A stretch of 32,975 nucleotides of DNA from Lachnospiraceae bacterium (GTDB lineage: Bacteria > Bacillota > Clostridia > Lachnospirales > Lachnospiraceae), in assembly GCA_017613435.1 (NCBI GenBank), contig JAGADU010000091.1, positions 1 to 32,975 of the forward strand. The letters are read 5' to 3'. The translations under genes were made by a program, and so were the position numbers. The notes under the pieces were generated by a model. It was not told where the DNA came from and ran no database searches. It saw only the letters and a program-made list of their open reading frames with translations. Position 1 is the stretch's first letter; the number at the start of each line of letters is the position of its first letter. Below, one piece after another: positions 32,975 to 32,975 of this stretch.

Positions 32975-32975
32975 A

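Noticed and set aside
1-32975. CRISPR array, tRNA, rRNA, insertion sequence or prophage
   Set aside because: No regularly spaced identical short repeats outside coding sequence, no cloverleaf or rRNA stretches noticed, and no transposase or phage proteins among the frames.

Overview
This window looks like chromosomal DNA from a low-to-mid GC, strictly anaerobic Firmicute, most likely a Lachnospiraceae member (Butyrivibrio/Roseburia-like). The pointers are the GlgC/GlgD pair, SpoVG, DnaD/DnaI-type replication genes, AGGAGG-type ribosome sites, a class B sortase with a Cna-B-repeat adhesin, and a large benzoyl-CoA-reductase/2-hydroxyacyl-dehydratase (BCR/HAD) type enzyme of the anaerobic plasmalogen-synthase kind. 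No rRNA, tRNA, CRISPR, phage or insertion sequence was seen. The taxonomic call is inference from gene content.

Layout. Bases 1-7342 (all minus strand) are an envelope block: tail-anchored coiled-coil protein, LysM-G5-M23 peptidase, murA, class B sortase, and the start of a large secreted adhesin that runs off the left edge. Bases 7343-7717 are non-coding, with a good sigma-A promoter for the coiled-coil gene, an orphan plus-strand terminator and the terminator of the next operon. Bases 7718-20570 (minus) are a tightly packed run transcribed as asnA - lspA - amidohydrolase - adenylation/carrier/reductase enzyme - large BCR/HAD activase - its smaller partner - dGTPase-like - LacI-sensor diguanylate cyclase. 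Bases 20709-24886 hold pth-mfd (minus). Bases 25045-27717 hold glgC-glgD-spoVG (minus). Bases 27718-28042 are a divergent intergenic region rich in repeats. Bases 28043-29419 are murC (plus). Bases 29420-29698 carry DnaA-box-like sites, and 29699-32924 are the plus-strand operon dnaD - dnaC/dnaI - divergent PRPP synthetase, closed by a strong terminator.

How the genes fit together. MurA, MurC, the M23 peptidase, LspA and the sortase/adhesin pair cover wall precursor synthesis, wall remodelling, lipoprotein maturation and surface display. GlgC/GlgD make ADP-glucose. DnaD and DnaC/DnaI load the replicative helicase. The most interesting part is 10910-18186: a free-standing A-T-R (carboxylic-acid-reductase-like) protein sits directly upstream of a two-gene BCR/HAD set matching the architecture of anaerobic plasmalogen synthase (PlsA/PlsR). 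This suggests a locus for reductive ester-to-aldehyde or ether-lipid chemistry. A second notable signal is a short motif, roughly AAATnGGRCRAA, in several unrelated promoters, twice as a pair about three helical turns apart.
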